Notes: generated by a model not told the origin, from the sequence alone. Shown: positions 21,601 to 32,800, counted from the stretch's first letter. The stretch is DNA of 64,000 bases from Adiantum capillus-veneris (GCA_014529385.2 CM043950.1:156649545-156713544); one strand, 5' to 3'. Numbers and translations are program-made.

Positions 21601-22599
21601 TAAGGTGTCAAAAAGCTGCTCTAGGAGGCCTTGTGACTAGTTTTTAGCGTGGTTTTTGTTTTTTTTTTTGCTAGATTTTTTAGAGCGTGTCGTGGAATGG
21701 GCTGTGTGATAGCTCGAAACGAGCGTATCGGTCAGAGGGTCGCGCCGTGCTTTACAGCCCCCCGTTTGGTCACTCTATGCCCTCGGAATCCCTAAAACTG
21801 TCAATTTCCAGTAGGGAACTAGGCCCAAACTAGAAAGTCTAAGGGTGCAAGTGGGAAGAGAAGGGGGGAGAGTGGAGGACTTGTCCCACATGCTCTCATT
21901 CTCTCTTGAGGGAGTAGGGTATATATATAAGAGTGAGTCTAGTATATATCATAGGATTGAGGCTTGGGCTTGGGCTTGGGGTTGGGGAAATGATCCTGAT
22001 CCCGATCTATCTTTTATACAGACCAACCCGTACGTTTTTATAACTCACGTTTTTTTATTTTCGAAAATTTAACCTCCCACTCACTCGCGTTTTTATTTTT
22101 CGGATTTTTTTTTTCCAAAATTTTTAAATTTTTTTTCGAAAACAATTTTTTTTTTAATTTTTTTAATTTTTTTTTTTGGAGATATTATTTGGTACGCGTT
22201 TTGGTGCGCGTTGACCTCACCTACCTATTTACTATCCCACCTACCTACTGACCTGCTAATCAGTGGTTCACCTAATTACTAACCTACTTAATTAACTAAC
22301 TGTGCGCCTAACTATGCACAAACCAGAAAACACAGAAAACACAGAAAATGTAGAAATTGAAACTTGACAGAACTGTGCAGTGAAAACACAGAAAACGCAA
22401 AAAATGCAAGAAATGCTAACTGTGTGACTAATACTAACTGTGTGCAAACAGAAAAAAAGAATTTTGCTAACTGTCTAACTAATACTAAATGTACGCAGCA
22501 GAAAAACAGAAAATGCTAACTTCCTCTCCCTCTTCTTTCCTACTGCAAACCACTCATACAAGAAGCACAAAGTGCCTCTTGGGCTTAGTGCAGGGCTAT
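21601..22599 (-). other. Element A 5' leader
   Basis: Non-coding leader between gag and primer site. The plus strand is T-rich at 22069-22180, so the RNA would be A-rich there. Short CAGAAAACA-type repeats occur at 22320-22510. No ORF with support. Confidence 0.5.
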
Positions 22600-22617
22600 T
22601 CCCCGGCAGCGGCGCCA
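22600..22617 (-). other. Element A primer-binding site (tRNA-Asp)
   Basis: The plus strand reads TCCCCGGCAGCGGCGCCA, the 3' end of plant tRNA-Asp(GUC) apart from one base (CAG for CAA). It lies 4 nt from the 5' LTR, on the strand and side expected for a minus-strand element. Confidence 0.88.
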
Positions 22618-22621
22618 AAAA

Positions 22622-22870
22622 TGTGCGCTCCTTGCCGCACTGTCAAAGCAAGGGACTTGCCAATACACCGTGTGCGAGCCGCAGACGGCTCCAAGCACAC
22701 AACTAGTTTAACTAGTAAGCTCAAAGAGCAAAGGGTGTGTCACTCACCGCTCTACGTTCGCCTTCGTGGTGGATTCCTCGCTGCGATGAAGAAGAAGCTG
22801 CAGTCGTGCTGCGCTCAACCGCTTCGCCGCCGTCGTGCCTTCGTAATGCTCGATCGCACATACACTCTCC

Positions 22871-22902
<32 letters not shown>

Positions 22903-23210
22903 AGGAGGTGAAGAAGAAGAAGAAGGAGATGGAGATGGAGCAAGAGCACTCTTCTATTGCACAAATGAGAGAATGAGTAAAAATTAGGTTTAGTTGGCTT
23001 TTATATGAGCTCACCCCATTCACACTTGGGCGCCCATGCTTAGCCAACTAACCCTTAGCATGTTCCTGTTAGAGTGCGCCTCTCATCGGCGATCACTCTA
23101 CCTTTCCCTATTGGACCGACAAGCCCGGTGCCTGACTCTACTTAAATAAATAATACGGTTACAGTGTTCGTTGTAGGCGATAGGGTGTCCGTGAGCCACG
23201 AGGGTTAACA
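22622..23210 (-). repeat. Element A 5' LTR
   Basis: 589 bp, TG...CA on the plus strand. It carries the 22-bp hairpin-forming segment at about 22675-22696 (GAGCCGCAGACGGCTC core) that is missing from the 3' LTR. Confidence 0.95.
22999..23006 (-). promoter_or_regulatory. TATA box, element A 5' LTR
   Basis: TATAAAAG on the minus strand, same context as in the 3' LTR. It would drive the genomic RNA of element A. Confidence 0.6.
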
Positions 23211-23215
23211 AATCT
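23211..23215. repeat. Target-site duplication of element A, right (aatct)
   Basis: Identical to 9731-9735. Confidence 0.9.
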
Positions 23216-23471
23216 CGATCACAGCTCTTTAAACCATCAAACGAAATCTTTGCACGTGCGTGCATCGCACCGTTTGCAGCTTTTTTGCATCCATCAACAT
23301 ATACATGGACAACATCCATAACTTGAAATATGCTAACCAATCTTCAAGGTCTTCAATGCCTATAAATATGGGGCCAAAGATCTGCTCTGTTATCTCTGCT
23401 AGCTTAAACCTCGACCACCAAATATTTTGACCATTCGCCAAGCGCTTGTCGACATTCACACACTGCTTCAA
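23211..23471 (-). pseudogene. Element H gag, upstream half
   Basis: A minus-strand gag frame starting just inside the primer site. It carries the pattern F-x-G-x6-WLxxF (FIGIEDLEDWLAYF) that aligns with the start of Gag in element B. A frameshift near 23340 is needed to reach the frame DGCKKAANGAMHARAKISFDGLKSCDRD, which then continues without a break into 9735-9591 once element A is removed. Gag starts here with little leader, unlike B and D, which have ORFs between primer site and gag. Confidence 0.65.
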
Positions 23472-23495
23472 GCTTCAGCTTAGAGCATCAGTTAC

Positions 23496-23516
23496 GGCTC
23501 CTCCGTGGGGGCACCA
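23496..23516 (-). other. Element H primer-binding site
   Basis: The minus strand reads TGGTGCCCCCACGGAGGAG, ending CACCA-side against the LTR. Elements B (TGGTGCGCCCACGGAGGAG) and D (TGGTGCCCCCACTAAGGATC) have related sites at the same position. The CCA-complement fits a tRNA primer, but I could not match the stem to a tRNA I know. Confidence 0.65.
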
Positions 23517-23519
23517 AAA

Positions 23520-24544
23520 TATGGAAAGAAGGAAGTGGGAAAACACCCAGCACTCATGGAAATTTCTCTCTATAGCTCAGGGATTTCAGAGCACCCCTGT
23601 CCCCTAATAATCATGTTCAAAACTTCATATTTATACACACAAACACCAACCACATTGCGACAACACAAGAACACACACTAATTGGAGAGCATGAATGCAC
23701 ATTGCAAACTTGCTTCGATTGCACAGACCCAAACACCACTTTTTTCCTCTGTCTTTGTACCACACCATAAGAAAACCATCTCGGGGTGACACATGCACAC
23801 ACACACAACTCTGGCAAGAGAGGCAAAGACGAGTAAAGGAGAGGGAGGAAGGGGAGAACCAACAGCCAAGCTTCAATGGTGAGCTCTAGATTCTCCTTCT
23901 TCAAAATAGGTACAAAGCGCTCCTCCAAACCAAAAATGGCCCAAAAAAACCCCCTAAATTTGTGTGAATCCCTTTTTATAGGGCCTTTACAAAGCATAAA
24001 AAAGAAAAAAAATGGTACTATTAGACCCGTGCAGGCAACTGGAGCCTCATTTGGCATTTCTTATGCATGGCCCACAAGTGGCACCCTTATTTTGGCAACC
24101 TATGAATGCTCGAGACACCTCGACCACTTCCATTTCCATCTTAGTGAGAACAACCCCTTGGGCCCCAACAACTTGCTCTCCCATTGGCACATGAACCATA
24201 CCCATGATGGGGGCAGCGAGGGCATCATCCTTGGTCGCCACTCTCTCTTCAAAAAAGGATTGCGCGAGACAAGCCCCCTACATGAGAATGGCATGTCACC
24301 ATTTGAGCCCGCCAAGGGAAGCCACTGGCCACAGTGCCGCCTTCAACAACAACAGGCACAATGTCTCCCGAGGCCATCCAAAACCACCAGAGGGCCACCG
24401 CCTCAATGCACACACACAGTGCTCTTGGTGCCTCATAGCATAGGTCCACGAGCTCAAGAGGGTTCTCCCTCTCCTTGTTGATGGGAATGGGAGCATGCTA
24501 TCTAGGGTGGATGAAACAGAAACATCGTGCACACAGTGAGTGTG
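23520..24544 (-). mobile_element. Element H 5' LTR remnant
   Basis: The segment between the H primer site and the copia 3' LTR. It shares blocks with 2276-3503, as described there. No intact TATA or matching terminal pair is seen. Several short frames cross it and none is convincing. Confidence 0.4.
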
Positions 24545-24941
24545 TGTTGGCTAGATTATCACTCAATCGAATTAGGTTCCAAGATCATACTCATAAACAT
24601 GCTCTTGAGTATTTGCTAAGACATCACAAGCTCCCCATAAACAAGAGAGATGTGCTGCAAAATAGACTTGTCTTTTAGTCATTCATGAAATGAGCTTTAA
24701 GTAGCTCTATAGCCTTGCACCATTGAGTGTGGGATAATTCCTTCTCTTCACTCCTTGACTCATATTCTTGGACAAAGCTCACACTTTACAATCCTTCCCT
24801 TGAGGTTTGGACTAGGAAGAAACTTAAGAAAACTGACATCTCTGGAACACTCCAATCCCAGAGCGAAAAGAACATCTCCAATATATAAGACCATCCCCAA
24901 TCCACGGGAAAAACTATCTCTAATTCAAGAGACACTCAACA
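24545..24941 (-). mobile_element. Copia-type 3' LTR, minus strand
   Basis: On the minus strand it begins TGTTGAGTGTC directly after GAGGGGAGG, a polypurine tract at 24942-24952. It runs to about 24545, where the plus strand reads TGTTGG (CA end on the minus strand). The ~397-bp size suits Ty1/copia. Together with the gag fragment at 25084-25895 it forms one minus-strand remnant. The 5' LTR was not found. Confidence 0.5.
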
Positions 24942-25083
24942 CCTCCCCTCAAATAGTATAAAATTGAGACCAAGCTAATCCTAGCTATCTCCAAAAAAAA
25001 TACAAGTGAAGGGGAAAGACCATAAAAAAATCTAGAGAATGTCGTCGTAGACTAGAAGGCTATTGTCACCTTCTTTTTCATCT

Positions 25084-25895
25084 TCATCTTTGTCTTTCTT
25101 CTGCCAAATACACTTTGGGCCCTGGATTTTTGTTGGTGCTGCCTCTGTTCCTTTTGAAACACTTGGAAGGAAGGTAACCCTTCTTCCCGCAAATGCTACA
25201 AGTCTTTGATGCTAGACAATTGTTTGCTATGTGCCCTTCTTTTCCACATTTGAAACAAGTTTTGTTACTAGAGCCAACTGCAAAAGTTCCTCCCCCTGAA
25301 GTAGCATTCCTCCCTTTCTTCTTCTCCTTAGACATTAAAGAGTTGATGACATCTTGAAAATCTGGTGTTGGATCCTTCTCCTCAATGATGGTCATGATCT
25401 GGTCAAAACTAGGTGGTAAGGTTGCTAGAAGAACTACAATTTTGTTCCTCCTCTGGTACAACATTGTTTGCATAAGCTATTTGTATGGTCATGCTTTTGA
25501 AGAAATTGACCAAGCTTCCAATATCTTTGTTATGCTCCATTTGTAATTTGTATAGATCTTTCTTTAAGCTCATTTTGCTCTTCTTTTTCCTAGCTGCAAA
25601 TTTTTCTTCTAGTGCTTAATTCCCATGCAGCAGATGAAGTATCACAATCATCAATAAAGTGTACATAATTGTCTTGTAGTGTAGGGTTTATGATTCCTGA
25701 TGCTTGCTCGTCTTTGGCTTGATTTTGCGCACTCATAGCTTGTGTCGATACTTGTGCACCAGCAGTAGATGCCGGATCAATGAGCATTGCCTTGACTATT
25801 CCCCACAACTGCATTTCCATTAAGTAGCCTTTCAAATTGGTTTGCTAAGTATGAAATCCCTCCCCGTTAAATTTCCCAAGCCCATTCCCTTCCAT
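25084..25895 (-). pseudogene. Copia gag fragment (UBN2 type, two zinc knuckles)
   Basis: Starts at Met 25895 (MEGNGLGKFNGEGFHT, then an in-frame TAG where copia Gag usually has Trp). UBN2 features follow: LKGYLMEMQLWGIVKAML and SSAAWE. Frameshifts near 25620 and 25455 are needed to continue through EEKFAARKKKSKMSLKKDLY and LLATLPPSFDQIM. Two knuckles close the protein: CFKCGKEGHIANNC (C-X2-C-X4-H-X4-C) and CSICGKKGYLPSKC, in which Tyr replaces His. After a short acidic tail the frame stops near 25037. Only about 100 bp separate this from the 3' LTR, so protease, integrase and reverse transcriptase are absent. Confidence 0.8.
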
Positions 25896-26036
25896 TGCGC
25901 TAATAGAGGGGTCTTAGCTTAGGAGACTCTCCTATCCAATGTCTACCTCTTTACACGAGCACAAATACCTTTTATGAGATTTATTTGCAAGTTATTGTGC
26001 TTGGTTGTAAAATTTTGAAGTTTAATGAATGAGAGT

Positions 26037-26120
<84 letters not shown>

Positions 26121-26848
26121 CTCTTCTTCACTGGCGATGAAGCCCTTCTTCACAAATGATGGTCTTTTTTTGAATTTGCTTGTTTGAATCTTATGGAATT
26201 TTTTTCTTTTGATGATTCCTTTTGAACAACTGACGAGACTCTCCTTTGAAGCTCTTGAAGTTCAAATTTGAATGGCCTTGGTGCCCCTTTTAAAATGCTT
26301 TGGTTGAATCACTTCACCCTTTTTGGCCTTCTGCAGATGGGAAGATGCCCCTTGTATTCCTTGGTGCTGTTGGTGACTTATGGGATTAGCCCCTTAGAGT
26401 GAATGGCCCTTAACGGCCTGGAGACTCAATACATGCGGGAAGGGGGTCTATTTGGGGCGGACCCAAAAAATTCCCAGTTTAACTGAGTTCAGGTGGCTTC
26501 TTGGCATCAAGGAGGGAGGTGACAAGGACAAGCACAAGCACGTGGGCGTCAATCAGTAAAACCAACGGGTCGGCAAAGATGGTTAAGCAGAGATGAGCAG
26601 CGCGGGCTGTGGCAATGGGGTGTAGCTCGACCTTGAGGGGCTGAGGTTGCAGGGCCGATGTTGATGGGCTACTCAAATTTGAAGGCTGCGCTTGCAGAGC
26701 GACACGCGCACAAGATAGAGAGCAAGTGAGCAAGTACAACAAAGAGCTATGGCAACCCATGTACCTGCGAGGTCCGCTCTTGTGTCGAATTGGGCAGACT
26801 AGTATGTGACCCGTGCGTTGTTGCGGCCAAGAAAATCATGGAAATTTG

Positions 26849-26850
<2 letters not shown>
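25896..26850. other. Copia leader and unassigned sequence
   Basis: Holds the (GA)n run at 26036-26119 and no recognised gene. The minus-strand frame 26479-26760 (93 codons) is Leu/Ala-rich without any domain and is probably chance. The 5' LTR of the copia remnant should lie here, but no match to 24545-24941 was seen. Confidence 0.35.
26036..26119. repeat. (GA)n microsatellite
   Basis: About 40 GA units within the leader of the copia gag remnant. Confidence 0.92.
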
Positions 26851-26851
<1 letters not shown>

Positions 26852-26921
<70 letters not shown>

Positions 26922-27050
26922 AGACATATATAGGTAGGTGTGTATGTGTGCGCTTTCTCTCTCTCTCTCTCACTCACTCACACACACACACACACACACA
27001 CACACGGAGACATATATAGGTAGGTGTGTGTGTGTGTGTGTGTGTGTGCA
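26852..27050. repeat. Compound (CT)n(CA)n / (GT)n microsatellites
   Basis: Two (CT)n(CA)n blocks, 26852-26918 and 26957-27004, each followed by a near-identical GGAGACATATATAGGTAGGTGTG-like flank, then (GT)n at 27025-27048. The repeated flank shows that the block was duplicated as a unit. Confidence 0.88.
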
Positions 27051-27271
27051 CGTGCGTGCGCTCTCCCACATGTGAGGAGAATGGAACTATAGTCCTTGGA
27101 ATCACTCTAGCAAGATAACATTGTATAGCTATGCCTTCTGTCTCTTTCTCTCTCTCTCTCTGTCTCTCTCTCTCTCATATTAGATCTTAATATCAAGATT
27201 CATCGAGTAGATCTCTGCTATCTCTTTTTCCACCTTTTCTCCCTTTCTCAATTCTTTTGATTTGAGGACTG

Positions 27272-27276
27272 GATAG
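27272..27276. repeat. Target-site duplication of element B, left (gatag)
   Basis: Identical to 37187-37191. Confidence 0.9.
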
Positions 27277-27878
27277 TGATAGCGGGAAAAAGAGCAGTGC
27301 AATCATGTGGCCTCTGTACTCGTGCACACTCCACAAACCACGCCTCATGCAAACAAGCAAAGAAAAAAACAAAGGGGGCACCACCCTAAATTAAGAGGTT
27401 TAGGGACCTCACACATAGTGCACATAGGCAAGTGAGACTTCTGGCATTATGATGGCATCAAAACATATGGCAAAACACATAGAAACGAAGCTTAGGGACC
27501 TTATGTAGCATATATATACACAAGACATCAGCTTAACAATACAACGGCATCTGATCATACATAACAAGGATATAGAGAAGCAAGCCAAGGATGGCATAAT
27601 CCCTTGTCAAAAACAATCAACCCAGCAAGTAGGTATGATCCTGCTAGCAACACATCAATACCTTAGAGAATGATGGCGAGGATGGTGGCCATGGAGCATG
27701 AGAGAAGACTCCTTATTTAGGTTTTAGGGCTAGTAATGTAGCATACTAGAGGGAGAGAGAGAGAGAGGGAGAGAGAGAGTAGAGCTCCATCCATAGCTCC
27801 TCGTTGTGAGAAATGTCGTCATAGCTTCGTTGCTTGGTGAAGTGGGTGAAGTGTTGGTTTTGAGTGAGAGAAGGCCTC

Positions 27879-27886
27879 CTTATATA
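27879..27886 (-). promoter_or_regulatory. TATA box, element B 3' LTR
   Basis: TATATAAG on the minus strand followed by GAGGCC, present in both LTRs. Confidence 0.55.
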
Positions 27887-28376
27887 GATTTCTGAGAGGG
27901 TTTAGGATTAGGGATAAACATGCTTAAATCCGCTGATTGGGGTTACTTTTTGCTTAGGGTGGTCAACAGATTGAGGTCACCTGATATGTCACCATCAAGA
28001 TATTCTCTAGAGTGATGTGAGAGGGGAGGGTAAATGCTGATTTTTCTGATTGTGACACATGGGGATAAGGCCTTGACCAGCATTTAAGAGCAGGTAAGGT
28101 GGCTGTTGAAAGTGGAGGTTCTGCACATGTCAGGGGGGGACCTGCTGGGTCCTCCTGAATATCAAATTCTCAAAAAATCCTCAACCATGGCTTCTTTTGA
28201 CATGTGTTCTTTGAAAAAATCAGCATGTCTCTTTTCAACTCAAAAGTCTTTATCCCTGTTGACTCACCTTTACCATAAGAATTTCCCCTTTTCTCCTCCT
28301 GTAATTGCATTGTTGATGCCCAATCACTGCTTCTAGTAACAGTGAACTGTTACCTACCAAATACTTATGGTGCAGT

Positions 28377-28506
28377 AAAAAATATTTACCATGGGTAAAA
28401 AAAGTTACTATAGGTAAAAAGTGATTTGTATTTACCATGTAGGTGAAAAATATTTACTGTAGGTAAAAATATTTACTGTGGTAAAAAATATTTACTGTCG
28501 GTAAAA
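28377..28506. repeat. Array of GTAAAAATATTTAC-like near-palindromes
   Basis: About six degenerate copies of a 20-24 bp unit around GGTAAAAAATATTTACTGT. The other LTR carries the same array at about 36770-36900. It lies about 500 bp upstream of the TATA box in U3, so it could be a regulatory array; that role is inference. Confidence 0.7.
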
Positions 28507-28796
28507 AAGTGAAAACAGAGTATGCTGTGCTGTGAGTCCACACGAACATCCTCGTGTAAATTTCACTAGAAATTCACACCTAGAATGGGCTATTTTGTAA
28601 GATATAGGTTGTAGGCATGCATAAGAGCTCGTTCCCACGTATCTTCTGTCCATGGCACTTTTTACTCTTTGGTGCTTGTGAAGTAGATTTTTCTTCTCTT
28701 TCGAGATCCCTTGGACTAGAGTATCCTCATCTCCCCAACAACTGGCTGTGCCTTTATTGCATCTTCAGAAGGGGTCCTAAAAACCATGCATCATAT

Positions 28797-28809
28797 AGCC
28801 CTCCCCCTT
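28797..28809 (-). other. Element B polypurine tract
   Basis: The minus strand reads TTAAGGGGGAGGGCT before the 3' LTR. The wider context GCCTCTAGCTTAAGGGGGAGGG is close to that of element D (GCCTCTAGCCAAAAGGGGAG). Confidence 0.85.
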
Positions 28810-29122
28810 AAGCTAGAGGTATTTGATGCCTCTAGCTGTAGGTTATGCTACAATAGGGTTCTCTTGAATACTTACCCACCTGGTACCAATTGAATTTTCC
28901 ATGTTACTGCTTTCTTGACTGATGCACCCTGTTTAGTCCTTTCTGATGAATAATTGTATCCATCCATGACTAACAACTGGTCTCCTCGACCCTTGAAAGC
29001 CATACCCCATCCATTGTCAATATCCGCTTTCACTGGTAGCATTCTCTTTTTTTCTTTTTTTCTTCTTTTTTTTTTCCTCTTTTTTTTTTTTTTTTGAAAC
29101 GACTATGTACATGATTGTTACC
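28810..29122 (-). other. Element B 3' non-coding region
   Basis: Short region between pol and polypurine tract. The plus strand has T-runs at 29041-29096, giving an A-rich tract in the RNA. Element D lacks most of this region. Confidence 0.5.
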
Positions 29123-29827
29123 TTAGTTGGAGCTTGAATATGATGAGCTCTCCTCTGAACCATCCTTAGCATTGATTTCACCAGCATATGGCTGTGAAAG
29201 ATGACATTGGTAGGCCTTCAATCGCCAACCATTTACCGGGGTCTGATGTACCTTACCATCTAGGTCACCTAGTTGGTAACTACCATTTGAGAACCTCTGT
29301 ATCACTACCAAAGGGCCTTCCCACTTAAGAAAGAACTTACCATCCTTCCTACGATCAAAGAGATTGTCGTATCTGAGCACTAAAGAACCTTCCTTGATAC
29401 CTTTCTTGACAAGGTTGCGATTGAACTTCTTTCGTTTCTTCTCTGCCTGGGCTGCATAGTACTTCACTGCTGACTCTCGATCGAGCCCTAACCTCTCCAA
29501 ATCGATGATTCTTCCTTCCACCTGCTTCTCTTGACTATCCTCTTGATGTGCTTTTAGAACTCGGAGGCTCGCTAGCTCCACTTCTATAGGCAATAGTGCC
29601 TCTTGCCCGTAAACCAAGTGAAAAGGTGTATACCCCAAGGATGTTTTAAAGGATGTTCTGTAGGCCCAAAGTGCTGCATCTAGGTGTTTGTCGCATGCCT
29701 TAGGATGTAAATGCACTTGCTTAGTGATGATTTTACATATAAGACCATTTACCTTTTCGACAAGACCATTGCACTGAGGGTAGTATGGTGTAGAGTTCTT
29801 GCGCTTGATTTTTAACTTGCTCATCAA
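29123..29827 (-). CDS. Element B pol: integrase C-terminal half
   Basis: 234 codons in the gag-pol frame, after a TAA at 29828-29830; element D has Glu at the same place (VGELMQKL), so the stop is a mutation. It contains SPYYPQ-type sequence then NGLVEKVNG with the catalytic Glu (~23), WAYRTSF, FHLVYGQEALLP and a GPY-like module (WEGPLVVIQRFSNGSYQL, NGWRLKAY). It ends in a Ser-rich acidic tail. No chromodomain. Confidence 0.9.
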   Translation of the reverse strand: MMSKLKIKRKNSTPYYPQCNGLVEKVNGLICKIITKQVHLHPKACDKHLDAALWAYRTSFKTSLGYTPFHLVYGQEALLPIEVELASLRVLKAHQEDSQEKQVEGRIIDLERLGLDRESAVKYYAAQAEKKRKKFNRNLVKKGIKEGSLVLRYDNLFDRRKDGKFFLKWEGPLVVIQRFSNGSYQLGDLDGKVHQTPVNGWRLKAYQCHLSQPYAGEINAKDGSEESSSYSSSN

Positions 29828-32800
29828 TTACCCGACTAAATCAGCTCGAAATCCCGGTCCCCTATCCGAGAGAATCTCCAAAGGTGTGCCAAAATGGCAA
29901 CAAAGGCATTCAAAAATGAAATCACTCACGTCCTTGGCTGTGATGCGCTTTGTGGGACGAGCTTCTGCCCATGTGGTCATGTACTCCACCCCCATAATGA
30001 TGTATTCCTTCCCTGATTGAGTGTAAGGTAGTGGCCCTATTGCATCTATCCCCCATTTTTCAAATGGCCCATAGGTTTTGATTGGATGCTGATTTTCATG
30101 GGTAAGACGCCTTGGTCCAGCTTTTTGGCAAACCTCACATGTGCGGCACCAATGTTGTACATCTCGATGGAGGCTTGGCCACGTGAACCCTGCTTGTAAA
30201 ATCTTTCTGCTAGTAATCTCTTGTGCAAAGTGGCCACCACACACACCTTCATGACAACTAAACAAAATATCCTTTATCTCTTGGGATGCAGGAACTCTCC
30301 TTAAGACAGCATCTTTCCCTCTACAATACAAGTCCTCATTCACTAAGCTATAGCTGGTAGCCTTTTTTGCCAACCACCTACGTTCACTTTTACTCATACC
30401 AGAGGGTGCTTCACAATGCTCTAGAAAGTAAAGTAAATCATGCAGCTCCTCCTTTCCGTGGTATAAAGGACTTTTCACAAGGATAGCACCTACTATGAGA
30501 GTTTGTAGTTCTTCACCTGCTAAGGCATCTACTTCTCGATTTTGATCTCTAGGTACAAAGTGCACTCGAACTTCTTTAAAACCCTTCAACAAGGCCTTTG
30601 CTTCCCTCATCTTAACAGAAAATTTGTCATTTTTACAGGCCCATACACCAACCATTTGCTTAACAATCAACATGGAGTCACCAAAAACATTTAGCTTTGT
30701 GATGCCCCGAGAAAGACAACATTGCAACCCTAAAACAAGGGCATGGTACTCTGCCTCATTGTTAGAATGAACCTCTTTTAGATGAAACCCTTTTGCAAAG
30801 ATCTTCTCCTTCTCTGGACCTAATATTACTATGCCTGCTGATGCCTTGTCTTTGGTCCTCTTGTAAGCCCCATCAAAATACAGACTGTGTGACGGGATAG
30901 GCGGTACCTTACTAGGTGCCTCTTTCTTGGCCTTCTCATAACACCTTTGTGTGAGGACATCTGCCAAACAAGCACGGGTGGAATCCTCTACTTGTAGTGT
31001 GTAGTCAAACTCTTGAAGCTGCACCACCCACTTTGCTATTCTTTGAGACAATTCCATGTGTTGTAGGGAATATGGAAAAACCTCCTCAGTTGTGATCACC
31101 ACAAATTGTCCCGGAAGTAAGTAAGCCCGAAACTTCTCCACTGCAAACTTAAGAGCTAGCACCAATTGCTCAGTTGCGCTGAAACCCTTTTCAGCAGCTG
31201 TCATCACTCTACTAGAGAAGTAGACTGGTCTCATGAGAGATGTCTTTGGGTCTTTTTGCATCAAGACAGCTCCTAGAGCTTCTGGACCTACACTAGGATT
31301 TACATAGAATAATTCACCCCATGTGGGTTGTAGGACGACAGGCAATGAGATCAAAATGGTTTTAACTTCTTGAAAGCACCTTTCACCCTCCTCACTCCAT
31401 GTCAATGTAGTGTGTTTAGTGAGCTGCTGCAAAGGATAGATTGCCTTAGAAAGGAGATGTATGAATCGTCCCATGTAGCGAGCCTTTTGAATGAAGGAGA
31501 CTAGTTGCTTCACGTTTGAAGGAGTAGGTAAAGCTAACAATGTCTTTACCTTTTCAGGGTCAGCCTCAATACCATCTTGAGACACAACATGGCCTAGTAG
31601 AGTGACCTTGCTCTCACCTATGTGGCACTTGTATTTATTCAATTGCCCACCCAATTGGGCAAGACGGGTGAAACCTTCATCAACCTTGGACAGATGTACT
31701 TCCCTAGAGCTGTAAATGAAAAAATCATCAATGAAGACTCGTATGGACTTACCAAAGTAAGGTTGAAACACCAAGTTCATAAACCTCTGGAAAGTAGCTG
31801 GGGCATTAGTTAAACCAAAAGGCATAACTCTATAAGCAAAACACCCCCAAGGTGTTATGAAGGTAGTCTTTCTTTGGTCTTCATCTGCAATTCTGATTTG
31901 GAAGTAGCCTGAGTACCCATCACACACTGTGTACCTTTCATGACTAGCCACTTCATTTAGTATTTCATCTTGAAAAGGCAAAGGAAAATGGTCCCTTTTT
32001 GTGGCTGCGTTTAGAGACTTGTAATCCACACATACCCTCCACTTCCCATTTTTCTTTGGTGCTACCACAACTGGAGACACCCACTCAGAATCTTCCACTG
32101 GGTAGATAAATCCCGCCTTGAGTAATCTTTTTACTTCTTTTAAGAGTGCATCTTGTTGCACTAGCCCTAATCTCCTTAGCCTTTGCACCACTGGTTTGGC
32201 ACCTTCCTTTAATTGGATATGGTGTTGGGTTACCGTCACTCCTTTAATGTGCTCGTAATCAGTTATAAAGAGGCCAGCATGCTTCTTTAGTACCTGCAAA
32301 TAGGGTTCTCTCTCTTCTTCTAGTAGGTCCTTAGCTAGCATCTCCTCTAAGCCTGTGGCTTCTTCCTTGTTTAGAGAGTCTTGACCACCTTCTCCTTCTG
32401 GGTTTCGCAGTATTATACCCATGACTTCCAAAGATCTAGCATCCTCCTCAGATGACTCATCCTCAGATGAAGAGCAGCTGCTTGTGCTCCATTCATCCAT
32501 AGAAGTCTCCATCTCTAGGTCTTGTTGTCTACCCTGCTTCATGTCATACACAATTTTTTGTTGCTTGCCACCTACCTTATGATTTGGTCGCAACTCAAGG
32601 GAACCTGTCTCCCAATCTTGCCTAGCTTTCATAGCCATAAGCCAAGGTCTTCCAAGGATTAGCGGATATCCCTCCCCCTTAGTTGGGATCACATAAGCAT
32701 CAATTGAGATTGCCACACCAAAAGCTGAAACCTTCACTCCATTAACCTTTCCCACACAAGCCACCCTTACATTATTTGCCATCTTAGTTTGTAAGGAAGT

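Larger units (their letters stand above)
9736..23210 (-). mobile_element. Element A: Ty3/gypsy LTR retrotransposon, 13.5 kb
   Basis: A complete element: LTRs 9736-10306 and 22622-23210 with TG/CA ends, flanking aatct duplications, a primer-binding site complementary to tRNA-Asp next to the 5' LTR and a polypurine tract next to the 3' LTR. It reads on the minus strand. Domain order is gag, four CCHC knuckles, protease, reverse transcriptase, RNase H, integrase, then a second protease-like domain, then a separate small ORF. No chromodomain and no archaeal-type RNase H are seen. The tRNA-Asp primer and the reverse transcriptase wording suggest the Athila/Tat branch, but that assignment is inference. 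All coding segments lie in one frame with five stops. Confidence 0.93.
27277..28793 (-). repeat. Element B 3' LTR
   Basis: 1517 bp, about 98% identical by eye to 35674-37186. It contains a run of AT-rich near-palindromes at 28377-28506 in the U3 part. Confidence 0.95.

Noticed and set aside
22600-22617. A tRNA gene near 22600
   Set aside because: Only the last 18 nt of tRNA-Asp are matched and they lie beside the LTR; this is a primer-binding site.
26479-26760. 93-codon minus-strand Leu/Ala-rich frame as a secreted peptide
   Set aside because: It has a hydrophobic start, but no relatives that I recognise and no gene context; chance is the simpler explanation.
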